Assembly (NCBI RefSeq): GCF_000093025.1
Contig: NC_014207.1
Location: forward strand, 1,426,001 to 1,490,000
DNA from: Methylotenera versatilis 301
Lineage (GTDB): Bacteria > Pseudomonadota > Gammaproteobacteria > Burkholderiales > Methylophilaceae
Direction of reading: 5' to 3'
Length of the DNA stretch: 64,000 nucleotides
Position numbers and translations under genes: made by a program. Below the pieces are notes generated by a model. It saw only the letters and a list, made by a program, of their open reading frames with translations. It had not been told where the DNA came from and made no database searches. Of this stretch, positions 1 through 8,708 are shown in pieces. Each line of letters opens with the position of its first letter. Position 1 is the first letter of the stretch.

Positions 1-355
1 CAGCTGTACCAGGAGTAAACCCATCGGTTGATTGAAGCGCTTGTGCGATACCAGCCGTGGTTGGAATGCCAGTATTAGCTGTAACTGTAACTGATGTTCC
101 GTCTGCCATTGTTGCTGTTGTACCAGTACCGCCAGCAGCAAAATAACGCGCTTGAACTACACCAACTGCTGAGCGCATTCCGCCAGCTAAACCATTGATA
201 GACGCTGAACGAGCGCTATTAGTCAAGTTAATAAATCTTGGCAAAGCCGTGGCCGCCAAAATACCCAAAATCACAATTACCACTACAAGTTCAACTAATG
301 TAAAACCTGATTGCCCTGCACCTGATTTTGAAAAACCAAATTTTTGCTGTTTCAT
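1..355 (-). CDS. type IV prepilin, partial (3' end beyond window)
   Basis: The first 118 codons of a gene that runs off the left edge. The product begins with a short basic leader, then a type III signal peptide: cleavage is expected after Gly17, in front of Phe18-Thr-Leu-Val-Glu22, followed by about 20 hydrophobic residues ending in ALPRF. This is the class of major or minor pilins processed by PilD and assembled in the inner membrane. The ATG at 353-355 has an AAGGAG ribosome site about 10 bases upstream. After the helix comes a Ser/Ala/Gly/Thr-rich stretch, as in MSHA-like pilins. It follows a second prepilin gene in the same direction, so both probably belong to the mshE-mshG pilus locus. 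Whether it is the major pilin cannot be judged from the fragment. Confidence 0.85.
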   Translation of the reverse strand, partial: MKQQKFGFSKSGAGQSGFTLVELVVVIVILGILAATALPRFINLTNSARSASINGLAGGMRSAVGVVQARYFAAGGTGTTATMADGTSVTVTANTGIPTTAGIAQALQSTDGFTPGTA

Positions 356-433
356 TTTAATGACTCCTTAAAAAATATAAAAATTAGACTACATTTACGC
401 GTTAAATCTAAATCAACTAAAAAATCTGTAACA

Positions 434-1009
434 TTAACAACCCGTTGTCACAGCTGGCGTAATGACTGGTGATGTGTTGGCTGAGGCTGGCTCTGTATAA
501 GTGAATTGGCAATTAGCTGGAGTCGGTGCGCCTTGAATTTGGAAAGTCGCAACTGTGCCAGTTTCTGTGTAGTTATAGCCATCGCCATTCAGTTCAGCCA
601 AAGTTGGGTTAAATGAAGTAGTTAGACCTGCAGCCGACAACAAGCCTGCTGTGCCGATAGTGGTTACATCTGGATAGCTAAATACGACGCCAATTAGTCC
701 TGCTTCAGTACAAACATTAGTGGTGTTGTCTGCAGTACCGCCACCGCCAGGGCAAGCAGCCGCATCAGCTAAATTGTTTCTAGCCAGTATGGTGGCATGC
801 ACTAAAGCTGAAGAGGCGGCAACGCTGCCTCTAGCGGCATTAAGTTTTGCAATCCGCGCATCTTTTTGTAGATTAGTAAATCGTGGTAAGGCGATGGCTG
901 CCAAAATAGCCAGAATTAGAATCACCACAATCAATTCAATTAAGGTGAAACCCTTGGCATGGTTAATCTTTGTTAGATTAAATGCGCTAAAGTGTTTAGT
1001 GTTGTTCAT
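434..1009 (-). CDS. type IV / MSHA-like prepilin
   Basis: A 191-residue prepilin. Residues 1-20 are a leader ending in Gly20, then Phe21-Thr-Leu-Ile-Glu25 and a hydrophobic helix to LPRF. The segment FTNLQKDARIAKLNAARGS resembles the helix of MSHA pilins. The C-terminal half contains paired cysteines, including a final Cys191, that could form the disulfide D-region. An AAAGGA ribosome site lies about 8 bases before the ATG. It sits between the membrane-anchored protein at 1045-1515 and the partial prepilin at 1-355, all on the minus strand, which fits a pilin operon downstream of mshE and mshG. It may be the major or a minor pilin. Confidence 0.87.
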   Translation of the reverse strand: MNNTKHFSAFNLTKINHAKGFTLIELIVVILILAILAAIALPRFTNLQKDARIAKLNAARGSVAASSALVHATILARNNLADAAACPGGGGTADNTTNVCTEAGLIGVVFSYPDVTTIGTAGLLSAAGLTTSFNPTLAELNGDGYNYTETGTVATFQIQGAPTPANCQFTYTEPASANTSPVITPAVTTGC

Positions 1010-1044
1010 TATGGTGTGTCCTTTAAAAATAAAAATCTATCAAT

Positions 1045-1515
1045 TTACTTCTGTACGTTTTTTACTAAATCTAAACCACCTACTGTTAATAATGAGGCTT
1101 TTGCCTGCCCAGATGTTTTGCTGAAGCTATATCTAGCAAGGCTGCCATCATTAAATACATAAATCAGTTGTTTCTTTGTGGTATCAAAATACCAAATTTC
1201 TTTCTTGTTACTCGGCGCCTCTGAAAGCTCTCCTATATAGTTCTTTGGCTTTTCAGCCATTAGCAACATTGGGTTGCTATTTTGTAATGCTGCGTTGTCC
1301 ATAGACTGATTTTTGATGCTTTTGTGCACCCAAGCCTCAGCCAAACTTAAGCGAAAACTATTTAACTCTGTTTCAACAACCAGTCTTTCAATATCTTGTT
1401 GCACCTTGTTTAAATAACCTAGTAACAAGGTCGCCAGTATCGCAATCACAGTCACCGTGACAGCAAAGTCGAAACGATGCGTACTTGGGGCATGCCTTGA
1501 TAAATGTGCAGCCAC
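1045..1515 (-). CDS. membrane-anchored pilus-locus protein
   Basis: A 156-residue protein with a short hydrophilic N-terminus, one transmembrane helix at about residues 17-35 (AVTVTVIAILATLLLGYL), then a helical stretch and a soluble domain with aromatic and charged residues. The layout is that of a pseudopilin-like protein, but the Gly-Phe-Thr-x-x-Glu processing site is absent; the matching place reads HRFDFAVTV. It could be a diverged minor pilin or an assembly accessory. The GTG start is uncertain because the AAGG in front of it is almost adjacent. It lies 23 bases after mshG and shares its strand, so it is probably cotranscribed. I do not recognise a specific family. Confidence 0.6.
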   Translation of the reverse strand: MAAHLSRHAPSTHRFDFAVTVTVIAILATLLLGYLNKVQQDIERLVVETELNSFRLSLAEAWVHKSIKNQSMDNAALQNSNPMLLMAEKPKNYIGELSEAPSNKKEIWYFDTTKKQLIYVFNDGSLARYSFSKTSGQAKASLLTVGGLDLVKNVQK

Positions 1516-1538
1516 CTTAAATCTTTACAGTTTGAGCT

Positions 1539-2765
1539 TTAGCCTTTGTGTAGCGCCACATTGCCCAAATCCCAAATCGGTAAGAAAATACCCAGCGCTA
1601 ATATCAGCACCATTACGCCTAAGAACACTATCAATATCGGTTCAATCTGCGCCCCTAGTGTTTTAATCTCGTATTCAACATCGCGCTGATACATATCGGC
1701 GACTTCCTGCATCAAGTCATCTAGCGCGCCAGACTCTTCGCCAACGGCTATCATCTGCAATACAATTGGGTTGAATACTCCGCTGTTCGTTGCAGTACGT
1801 AAGATGCTTTCGCCGCGCTCGACACCTTCTCGCATTTGCTCAATCTTACTTGCGATATAATCGTTATCGGCAGTTTGCGCCACTAACTTTAACCCGCTGG
1901 TAATAGGCACGCCACTTTTGCTGGCTAATGCAAAGCTTCTGGCAAATCGAGACATGGTGGCTTTATGAATAATCTTGCCAGCAAGTGGTGTACCAAGTTT
2001 AAATTTATCCCATTTGAATTTTCCGACAGCAGTCGCGATATAAGAGCGGAATAAAAAGACGGCGCCGATAATGCCCACCAATAAATATGGCCAAGCGGCG
2101 ACCATAAAATTTGAAAATGCTAATAAAATTCTGGTCATTAAAGGTAGTTCAGCACCAAAGCTCTGGAATACTTTGGCAAATGCTGGAATCACAAATAGAT
2201 TCACCACAACGATAGCAATACCCATCGCTATGACGACAAAAGTAGGGTAGCGTAGAGCAGATTTTATTTGGTCGTGCATAAAGCGCTCGAACTCAAGGTG
2301 ATCGAATAAGCGTAAGAACACGGTATCTAACATACCTGTAGTTTCACCCACGCGTACCATGTTGATATAAAAGCTAGAAAATACTTTTGGATGCTGTGAT
2401 AGGGCGGATGAAAGCTCGCGTCCGCTGCCTAAACTTTCACGAATATTACCAATGACACTAGCGAAAGTCTGGTTGTTGGTAGAAGCCTGCAAGCCGTTCA
2501 GAGCATTCATAATGGGAATGCCAGCTTTCAGCAAGGTGTAAATTTGCCGACTAAACAACATCACATCTATTGTTTCGATTTTCTCTTCAAACAGTTGAAT
2601 CGAAATATTTTTTGAACTTGAAATGGATTCTTTAGCCAGAATTTCTATAGGCGTAATATTAAGGCCAAATAGCTGGCTTGCCAGCGTGCTGCTGTCTGGG
2701 CTTTCCAATACGCCTTGCACTAAAGCGCCTTGTTTATCGCGACCTTTGTATGTGAAAAATGGCAT
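1539..2765 (-). CDS. mshG: MshG/PilC/GspF-family pilus platform protein
   Basis: This 408-residue inner-membrane protein belongs to the GspF/PilC family, the platform on which the assembly ATPase acts. The N-terminus (MPFFTYKGRDKQGALVQGVLES) is typical. Two T2SSF domains can be seen, at about residues 70-195 and 270-395, each followed by hydrophobic segments; the last (LIVFLGVMVLILALGIFLPI) is near the C-terminus. Conserved features include SRQIYTLLKAGIPI in the first domain and FARSFALASKSGVPI in the second. The gene follows mshE by 15 bases. The mshG name reflects the MSHA-like neighbours; the family assignment is firm and the exact ortholog less so. Confidence 0.88.
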   Translation of the reverse strand: MPFFTYKGRDKQGALVQGVLESPDSSTLASQLFGLNITPIEILAKESISSSKNISIQLFEEKIETIDVMLFSRQIYTLLKAGIPIMNALNGLQASTNNQTFASVIGNIRESLGSGRELSSALSQHPKVFSSFYINMVRVGETTGMLDTVFLRLFDHLEFERFMHDQIKSALRYPTFVVIAMGIAIVVVNLFVIPAFAKVFQSFGAELPLMTRILLAFSNFMVAAWPYLLVGIIGAVFLFRSYIATAVGKFKWDKFKLGTPLAGKIIHKATMSRFARSFALASKSGVPITSGLKLVAQTADNDYIASKIEQMREGVERGESILRTATNSGVFNPIVLQMIAVGEESGALDDLMQEVADMYQRDVEYEIKTLGAQIEPILIVFLGVMVLILALGIFLPIWDLGNVALHKG

Positions 2766-2780
2766 CTAGTTTTCCTAAGC

Positions 2781-4484
2781 CTATTCTTCAAACTGATTGC
2801 TGATGCGCATGGCTTCGGCAATGGTTGTGCGTTTTGCAATCACTAAATCTACGGCACTTTTACGCAGCGTTTTATCTGCCATATGTTCTCTGGCAAGCTT
2901 AATAAAATGATTAGGGTCGTGGTTGCTAGCGGCGTCAATCAGTTGGTTATTCATTTCTAGCAGCTCGTAAACACCTACCCGACCTTGATAGCCTGTACCG
3001 TTACACATGCTGCAACCTTTGCCATGCACATAACGATGTTGTTCTACAGTATTACCAAGCTCATGTTTTAGCCATGCATGCTCGAATGGTTCTGGTGTGT
3101 AAGTTTCGGCACAGCCTTCACACACTAATCGCAACAGGCGTTGAGCCACTACAGCTAATATCGACATCGCCACCATATAACGTGGTGCGCCCATATCGAT
3201 CATACGAATAGGCGTGCTAATAGCATCATTCGTGTGTAGGGTAGAAAGCACCAAGTGACCTGTCATGGCGGCTCTTAGGCCAATTTGTGCGGTTTCTTGG
3301 TCGCGCATTTCGCCGACTAAAATAATGTCAGGGTCTTGCCTTAAGGTTGAACGCAGCACACGTGAGAAAGTTAAATCAATTTTGTCATTTACTTGTACTT
3401 GGTTAATACCTGACAAACGATATTCAACTGGGTCTTCAACGGTGATAATTTTGTTTGAAGTTGAATTTAGTTCATTCAGCGCTGCGTAAAGTGTAGTGGT
3501 TTTTCCGCTACCCGTTGGCCCTGTGACTAGCACCATACCGCTGGGTCGATGAATCAGCTTGCGGAAGCGTGCCAGCATATCAGCAGGCATACCGAGTTTT
3601 TCTAAAGAGAATCCGCTGGTATTTTGTATTAATAAGCGCATTACAACCGCTTCGCCATATTGCGTTGGCATCGATGAAATACGCACATCAACTGGCTGAT
3701 TTTTCACTTTGACTGCAAAGCGACCATCTTGTGGCAAGCGCTTTTCTGAAATATCTAATCCAGACATCAGTTTTAAGCGCAATGCCAAGGCCGATGCGAT
3801 TTTTAAATCTGCCTCGGTTTGCAAATGCATCACGCCATCAATTCTAAAGCGGATATGTAATCGTTGCTCTTGTGGTTCGATATGAATATCAGAAGCGCGA
3901 ACTTGAACGGCATCTTCAAAAATGGTTTGCAATAGCTTAACAACAGGCGCTTCTTCAGCACTGCCACCCATGCCCATCGCGGCAAAATCAATCGCTGACT
4001 CGCCTAAATCCTGCCCTAACTCTAAAGCTAGATTTGAAATTTCATCAGTACGTCGATAGTTACGATCAATCAGAAGTAGTAGGGCGCTTTCTTGAATAAC
4101 GGCTAGCTCAATATCTCTGTGTAGCAAACGTACTAATTCGTCATAAGCAAATAGGTCGGTAGGGTCTACCATGCCGACTAAGTAGCTACTGCCTTTGTCT
4201 GCAAGCACTGCGCAGCGTAGGCGGCGCGCTTGCGCTTCAGGTAGTTTATTGATGACTTCAGGTTTGGTGCTGAACTGCTGCAAGTCTATAAATGGTACTT
4301 TTAACTGACGCGCCAAAGCCTCAGAAATCTGCATTTCTGTGACGTAGCCTTTATCCACAAAAATACGACCCAGCTTGCGACCGGTGCGTTTTTGCTCATC
4401 CAGTGATTTTTCTAGATCATCCGCAGTAATTAAATTTTGCTGAACTAGGATCTCACCAAGGCGAATCTTTTCAGGACGTGCCAT
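2781..4484 (-). CDS. mshE: MshE-type pilus extension ATPase with c-di-GMP-binding N-terminal domain
   Basis: A 567-residue GspE/PilB-class secretion ATPase. Residues 8-31 (RLG...LxxQ) and 37-60 (KLG...LARQ) are two 24-residue motifs of the MshEN type, the sites that bind cyclic di-GMP in Vibrio MshE. The ATPase core carries Walker A GPTGSGKTT at about 318-326, an Asp box, Walker B with ILVGEMRDQET, and the His-box segment around TGHLVLSTLHTN. Two CxxC pairs at about 453-496 (CEGC, CSMC) form the usual zinc site. It powers pilin polymerisation at the inner membrane. It is the first gene of the visible locus; the 174 bases upstream probably hold its promoter. Confidence 0.9.
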   Translation of the reverse strand: MARPEKIRLGEILVQQNLITADDLEKSLDEQKRTGRKLGRIFVDKGYVTEMQISEALARQLKVPFIDLQQFSTKPEVINKLPEAQARRLRCAVLADKGSSYLVGMVDPTDLFAYDELVRLLHRDIELAVIQESALLLLIDRNYRRTDEISNLALELGQDLGESAIDFAAMGMGGSAEEAPVVKLLQTIFEDAVQVRASDIHIEPQEQRLHIRFRIDGVMHLQTEADLKIASALALRLKLMSGLDISEKRLPQDGRFAVKVKNQPVDVRISSMPTQYGEAVVMRLLIQNTSGFSLEKLGMPADMLARFRKLIHRPSGMVLVTGPTGSGKTTTLYAALNELNSTSNKIITVEDPVEYRLSGINQVQVNDKIDLTFSRVLRSTLRQDPDIILVGEMRDQETAQIGLRAAMTGHLVLSTLHTNDAISTPIRMIDMGAPRYMVAMSILAVVAQRLLRLVCEGCAETYTPEPFEHAWLKHELGNTVEQHRYVHGKGCSMCNGTGYQGRVGVYELLEMNNQLIDAASNHDPNHFIKLAREHMADKTLRKSAVDLVIAKRTTIAEAMRISNQFEE

Positions 4485-4532
4485 TTAAACCTCATTTATA
4501 TTCGTACAGGCTCAAATATAAACGGGCTGATA

Positions 4533-4545
4533 ACAATTCAATTGT
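4533..4545. repeat. 13-bp perfect palindrome upstream of mshE
   Basis: ACAATT, one central C, then AATTGT. It lies 49 bases upstream of the mshE start in the gap between mshE and the small secreted-protein gene. It could be an operator, but nothing else in the window repeats it. Confidence 0.35.
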
Positions 4546-4658
4546 GAGAATAAAGAGGGGTTTTGCCTTGAAATCTAAGTTGCTGACTGGTGATGGTAAA
4601 TTCCGACTCCGTTAAGAGCCAGGTTGTTGCTCATATTAAGTGAACAAACGCGACGCTA

Positions 4659-4979
4659 CTATTTACTGCTATTCCATGCGCGGTCTAACAGCTTTTGTTT
4701 TTGCTCTAGTAATGCTTTTGCATTTGTTAGTTTCACTTTTTTTGCGGCTTGTTCATCTTGTAGCTCTTTTAAACGCGCCTGCTCATCTTTGATGCGACTT
4801 TCTTGTAAATTGACCGCATAGCTCACGTCATCATAAGCTGTTTGAGCTTTATCGTAATCCTGTCGTGCTGCCGTGACGCTGGCTTGCTCTAGAGCAACAT
4901 CCTTGGCCAGTACTGGGATTGAGGTCATTAGGCACAGCAAAATGAATAGGGGTACTAGTGTTGATTTTAAGCTTATCAT
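4659..4979 (-). CDS. small secreted coiled-coil protein, function unknown
   Basis: A 106-residue protein with a clear signal peptide (residues 1-25, ending in PVLA before KDVALEQ). The rest is almost wholly charged and helical, rich in Ala, Gln, Glu, Lys and Leu, with a heptad-like pattern expected of a coiled coil (RIKDEQARLKELQDEQAAKKVKLTNAKALLEQKQKLLDRAW). It is probably a periplasmic structural or scaffold protein. I cannot name a family. It stands alone between mshE and the divergent small gene at 5121, transcribed on the minus strand. Confidence 0.6.
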   Translation of the reverse strand: MISLKSTLVPLFILLCLMTSIPVLAKDVALEQASVTAARQDYDKAQTAYDDVSYAVNLQESRIKDEQARLKELQDEQAAKKVKLTNAKALLEQKQKLLDRAWNSSK

Positions 4980-5087
4980 CGGTCTTTATCCTGCGGCTTG
5001 GGTTGATGTATCAAAACATCAATAATATGGATAATTATGCTGCAAAAAGCCTATGGATGTAAAACAGATTGTTGTTTTAGCTCGGGT

Positions 5088-5093
5088 TATAAT
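5088..5093 (+). promoter_or_regulatory. -10-like TATAAT upstream of the DUF3820 gene
   Basis: A perfect TATAAT 28 bases before the chosen ATG at 5121. No good -35 element is visible at 16-18 bp. It supports starting the gene at 5121 and not at the upstream ATG at 5037, which would lie before this promoter. Confidence 0.4.
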
Positions 5094-5120
5094 GCCAACA
5101 AAACCAATGTTAAAGTGAAT

Positions 5121-5333
5121 ATGAATCCCGACGACTTACAACGCTTAGTCACAACAAATATGCCGTACGGTAAATACAAAGGCAGGCTGATTGCAGATTT
5201 GCCTGGACAGTACCTTAATTGGTTTGCGCGTGAAGGTTTTCCTAAAAATGAATTAGGTCGATTGTTGGCTTTAATGCAAGAAATTGACCATAACGGTTTA
5301 TCACCATTACTTGAGCCTTTACGCAAAAGTTAA
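5121..5333 (+). CDS. DUF3820-like small protein
   Basis: A 70-residue protein with the pattern MPYGKYKGRLIADLPGQYLNWFAREGFPKNELGRLLALMQEI, which matches the DUF3820 family (a small conserved protein sometimes described as quorum-sensing-regulated virulence factor-like). An ORF extending upstream to 5037 exists, but its extra 28 residues look random and contain a -10-like sequence, so the internal ATG is preferred. No strong ribosome site is visible. It is convergent with proW, 55 bases away. The molecular function is unknown. Confidence 0.65.
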   Translation: MNPDDLQRLVTTNMPYGKYKGRLIADLPGQYLNWFAREGFPKNELGRLLALMQEIDHNGLSPLLEPLRKS

Positions 5334-5388
5334 GGTCAAATTCCTGCAGTTTTTAATCATTAATTAGCTCAAATACCTCTGAATGGAA

Positions 5389-6234
5389 TTACTTCGAACC
5401 ATTATTCGCTTTTCGTTTTACCCCAAAGCTTTCAGTAATTCTATCTAACATAATAGCTAGCAACACTACGCCTAAGCCACTTTCAAATCCCAAGCCAATA
5501 TCTAAGCGTGAAATGCTAGATAACACGTCATTACCTAAGCCTCCAGCGCCTACCATAGAGGCAATAATCACCATAGATAATGCCATCATAATGGTTTGAT
5601 TGATGCCAGCAAACAAGGCTGCCATCGCGCTTGGTATTTGTACTTTCATAAGCAATTGTGTTGGCGTGCAACCAAAAGCAATACCGGCTTCTACTTGCTC
5701 TTTATTTACCTGACGAATACCTAGTGACGTGAGTCGAACCACTGGAGGCATCGCAAAAATAACGGTGGCAATCACGCCTGGTACTCGACCTAAACCAAAG
5801 AACATTGCCGCTGGAATTAAGTAAACAAATGCTGGCATTGTTTGCATAAAGTCTAAAACGGGTCGAATAGTGGCTTCAGCTTTATCATTCCTGCCCGCCC
5901 AAATTCCAAGCGGAATACCTACCGTTAGGCTAATTAATGTGGCGGATATGATGAGCGCAAGTGTAACTAATGTTTGAGCGGTAAAGCCCATATTGTCGAT
6001 TAACCACAGTGATGCCGCGCAGAATAAACCAAACTTCCAGCCAAGTCGCCAATAGCCTATTGCTATAAATAGGATGGCGAACAGCCAAAAAGGGATGGCT
6101 TGCAAGCCATTTTCAATACCTGCGGTTGAGCTATTGATAATGGCACCCATGCCATTAAATAAGCCATGGTCATTAACTTCTAGCCAGCCTACCGCACCCG
6201 CAACCCATTCACCTAGAGGGATTTTATAGCTCAT
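5389..6234 (-). CDS. proW: glycine betaine/proline-type ABC transporter permease (ProW family)
   Basis: This 281-residue inner-membrane permease has about six membrane segments and the binding-protein-dependent transport motif around EAGIAFGCTPTQLLMKVQIPSAM, where the coupling helix contacts the ATPase. The sequences LDFMQTMPAFVYLIPAAMFFGLGRVPGVIATVIFAMPP and MALSMVIIASMVGAGGLG are hallmarks of ProW/OusW/ChoW permeases for quaternary ammonium compounds. Its start codon overlaps the proV stop by 4 bases (ATGA), so the two are translationally coupled. It is the last gene of the long betaine cluster. The matching binding lipoprotein is encoded about 20 kb away at 26282-27271. Confidence 0.9.
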   Translation of the reverse strand: MSYKIPLGEWVAGAVGWLEVNDHGLFNGMGAIINSSTAGIENGLQAIPFWLFAILFIAIGYWRLGWKFGLFCAASLWLIDNMGFTAQTLVTLALIISATLISLTVGIPLGIWAGRNDKAEATIRPVLDFMQTMPAFVYLIPAAMFFGLGRVPGVIATVIFAMPPVVRLTSLGIRQVNKEQVEAGIAFGCTPTQLLMKVQIPSAMAALFAGINQTIMMALSMVIIASMVGAGGLGNDVLSSISRLDIGLGFESGLGVVLLAIMLDRITESFGVKRKANNGSK

Positions 6235-7469
6235 GCTTTTTTCTCCTTATATAGTTTGCGCAGTAAGACTGTTTTAGTGATTGCACCCAGATACTCGCCG
6301 CTGTAACCAATGACTGGGAGCGGGCAGGCGCAGCCAACCACTTTATTCAGGACTTCATTCACAGGCGTTTTCCCAGGAATAGCAAAGTCTCCTGGCAATA
6401 ACGCGTCACGCAGTTTTTTACCTTTTTGATTCATACAGTTGGTCAACGACTCTGCAGAAACTACCCCTACTACTTTTTGCAGTTCATCTAGTACAAAGGC
6501 GTAATCACGGTTAAATAAACGCATGCGAGCAAGTGCTGCACTGAACCCCGCTACCAAATCATCAGGGCGATCAAAAATGGTGACTTCTTCTTTTTGTGCC
6601 ACATCTTTGGCTGTGAGGTATTTGTTAACATCCACACCGGTAAAGAATGCTTTTACATAGTCATCTGCTGGACGTTGAAGGATGTCTTCTGAAGTGCCGA
6701 CTTGCACGACGCGGCCACCTTCCATAATACAAATACGGTTGCCGATGCGAAGCGCTTCATCAAGATCATGAGAAACAAAAACAATGGTACGTTTTTGTTC
6801 TTGTTGAAGCTTCATCAGCACATCTTGCATTTCAGTGCGGCGTAAAGGGTCTAATGCAGAAAACGCTTCATCCATTAACATGAGTGAAGGGTTTACGGTA
6901 AGTGCGCGTGCAAGTCCAACACGTTGCTGCATGCCGCCAGAGAGTTGAGAGGGTAAATGTTTGGCAAAAGTATGAAGACCAACTTGCTCTAGCACTTCCA
7001 TAGCGCGACGCTCACGCTCAGCCAGATTGATACCAGCGATTTCCAGTCCAAATGCTGCATTTTCGACTACAGTGCGGTGCGGTAGTAAGGCGAAAGACTG
7101 AAAAACCATGCTCATGTCTTTGCGACGTAAATTAAGCAGTTTGTCTTTGCTCATTGCTGCGACGTCTTCGCCATCAACAATAATATTGCCGGCAGTCGGC
7201 TCGATGAGTCGATTAAGTAGTCGAATTAAGGTGGATTTTCCTGAACCAGAAAGCCCCATAATGACAAAGATTTCACCTTTGTTAATTTCGAAAGAGGCGT
7301 CCTGTACACCAACTACTTGTCCAGTTCTTTTGAGGATTTCATCTTTATGCAATCCTTCTTTCAACATCTGTAACGCAACTTCAGGTTTATTACCAAACAC
7401 TTTATGCAGATTTCTGACGACCACTTTTGCTTCAGTTGTCGGTGTATTTGCAGATTGTATGACCCCCAT
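6231..7469 (-). CDS. proV: glycine betaine ABC transporter ATP-binding protein (ProV family)
   Basis: A 412-residue ATPase with Walker A GLSGSGKST at 72-80, Q-loop in VFQSFALLPHRT, signature LSGGMQQR at 176-183, Walker B LMLMDE at 196-201 and H-loop in VFVSHDLDEA. The C-terminal ~125 residues form a CBS-like pair (FDRPDDLVAGFSAALARMRLFNRDYAFVL... and PVNEVLNKVVGCACPLPVIGYSGEYLGAITK), the regulatory part that senses ionic strength in OpuA/ProV relatives. A good AAAGGGGA ribosome site precedes the ATG. It follows gbcB by 99 bases on the same strand, so uptake and demethylation genes appear linked. The substrate could be betaine, choline or both. Confidence 0.92.
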   Translation of the reverse strand: MGVIQSANTPTTEAKVVVRNLHKVFGNKPEVALQMLKEGLHKDEILKRTGQVVGVQDASFEINKGEIFVIMGLSGSGKSTLIRLLNRLIEPTAGNIIVDGEDVAAMSKDKLLNLRRKDMSMVFQSFALLPHRTVVENAAFGLEIAGINLAERERRAMEVLEQVGLHTFAKHLPSQLSGGMQQRVGLARALTVNPSLMLMDEAFSALDPLRRTEMQDVLMKLQQEQKRTIVFVSHDLDEALRIGNRICIMEGGRVVQVGTSEDILQRPADDYVKAFFTGVDVNKYLTAKDVAQKEEVTIFDRPDDLVAGFSAALARMRLFNRDYAFVLDELQKVVGVVSAESLTNCMNQKGKKLRDALLPGDFAIPGKTPVNEVLNKVVGCACPLPVIGYSGEYLGAITKTVLLRKLYKEKKA

Positions 7470-7568
7470 CTTATTTCCCCTTTACTACAAAAATGAAGCT
7501 ATTCCTAAAATGCTAAATAATGGTTTTAACCTAAAATTTATTTCTCGATTATCTATTCGGCTATCACG

Positions 7569-8708
7569 CTACTTTTCTATCACTAAATTACTTAAAGGTT
7601 TAGAGCAGCAGGGTAGAAACATGCCCTGATCTATCTCACGCTGACGAATCCCGCCACCATGTTTCATATCCACCTGACCTGAAACTAACTTACTTTTACA
7701 AGTACCGCACAAGCCTTTACTGCATGATGATGGCAGCCTTAGGCCTGCTGCACGTGCAGCATCTAGAACAAACTGGTCTGGTGCGCACTGAATGGTCGTG
7801 CCGCTTTTGCTTAATTCAACTGAAAAAGTTTGTGCATTATTGTGGTGTGATTCAGTCTCTTTATGATGAGCGTTTTCTTCAGCTTGAACAGCTGCTTGCG
7901 TTTCAACTGGCAGTTCGTCAAAAGTAAAGCTTTCTTCATGGTAATGCGCCATGTTGAAGCCTGCAGTAGCGAGTAAATTCCGCACTGAAGCCATATACGG
8001 CGCTGGGCCACAGGTAAACACTTCACGTTCTAGAAAGTCTGGAGCACTAAGTTTTAGGTTCTCTGTAGTCAGCATTCCCTCAGTGATAAACTCAGGCTGT
8101 AAACGCCAATTGGGCGATTTATCGACTTTTGCGCAAATATATGCTGGTTGGAAATGCGTTTGATTGAACGCCATTAAATCAAGCTCATGCTTAAAAATGA
8201 TGTCTATTGGTGATCTTGCGCTATGCAAAAATACAACATCAGCATCTTCGGCTAGCTCATGAAAAGAGCGTGCCATCGACATAAGCGGCGTAATACCAGA
8301 GCCGCCTGATAAAAATAGATACTTCTGCGCAGGGTGAAGCACGCAAGTGAAATCGCCCGTTGGCCCTAACGCCGATATTGGCGTGCCAACTTTCATATTG
8401 TCATGTAACCAATTTGATACGATGCCATTAGGCTTACGTTTAACGGTAATCGAAATCACGTGTGGGCGATTTGGGGAAGATGAAATCGTATAACTACGAT
8501 TGATGATTTCGCCATCAATGGTAAGTTCTAGGGTGATAAATTGCCCAGGTAGAAATTTGAATACGCTGGCTTCTTGCGGCGTAAAGAAGAAACTTTTAAC
8601 GTCATGCGTTTCTTGCCTAATCTGGCAGCAAACTAGAACATTGTTCTTGTCGCTATCCCATTGTGGCAAGTTAGCGTCCCAAAGCTGAGGCGTATTCCTT
8701 GAGTTCAT
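7569..8708 (-). CDS. gbcB: glycine betaine monooxygenase, ferredoxin reductase subunit
   Basis: This 379-residue flavoprotein passes electrons from NAD(P)H to the Rieske oxygenase GbcA. It has an FAD-binding barrel (RSYTISSSPNRP), an NAD-binding domain (LSGGSGITPLMSMARSF, then TCGPAPYMASV) and a C-terminal 2Fe-2S ferredoxin domain with CSKGLCGTC and a fourth Cys in LPCCSKPL. The ATG at 8708 overlaps the gbcA stop (TAATG); a GTG three codons upstream is the other possible start. A histidine-rich linker (HHKETESHH, about residues 281-289) separates the reductase from the ferredoxin domain. Together GbcAB convert glycine betaine to dimethylglycine with release of formaldehyde. Confidence 0.92.
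   Translation of the reverse strand: MNSRNTPQLWDANLPQWDSDKNNVLVCCQIRQETHDVKSFFFTPQEASVFKFLPGQFITLELTIDGEIINRSYTISSSPNRPHVISITVKRKPNGIVSNWLHDNMKVGTPISALGPTGDFTCVLHPAQKYLFLSGGSGITPLMSMARSFHELAEDADVVFLHSARSPIDIIFKHELDLMAFNQTHFQPAYICAKVDKSPNWRLQPEFITEGMLTTENLKLSAPDFLEREVFTCGPAPYMASVRNLLATAGFNMAHYHEESFTFDELPVETQAAVQAEENAHHKETESHHNNAQTFSVELSKSGTTIQCAPDQFVLDAARAAGLRLPSSCSKGLCGTCKSKLVSGQVDMKHGGGIRQREIDQGMFLPCCSKPLSNLVIEK

Noticed and set aside
720-1124. 134-codon plus-strand frame over the prepilin genes
   Set aside because: It lies opposite a clear prepilin with a type III signal peptide and has no family features.
4525-4552. Resemblance to halves of the lac operator (GATAACAATT and AATTGTGAG close together)
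   Set aside because: The halves are in a different order and spacing than in lacO, there is no LacI-type gene or sugar operon nearby, and the match comes from a simple AT-rich palindrome.
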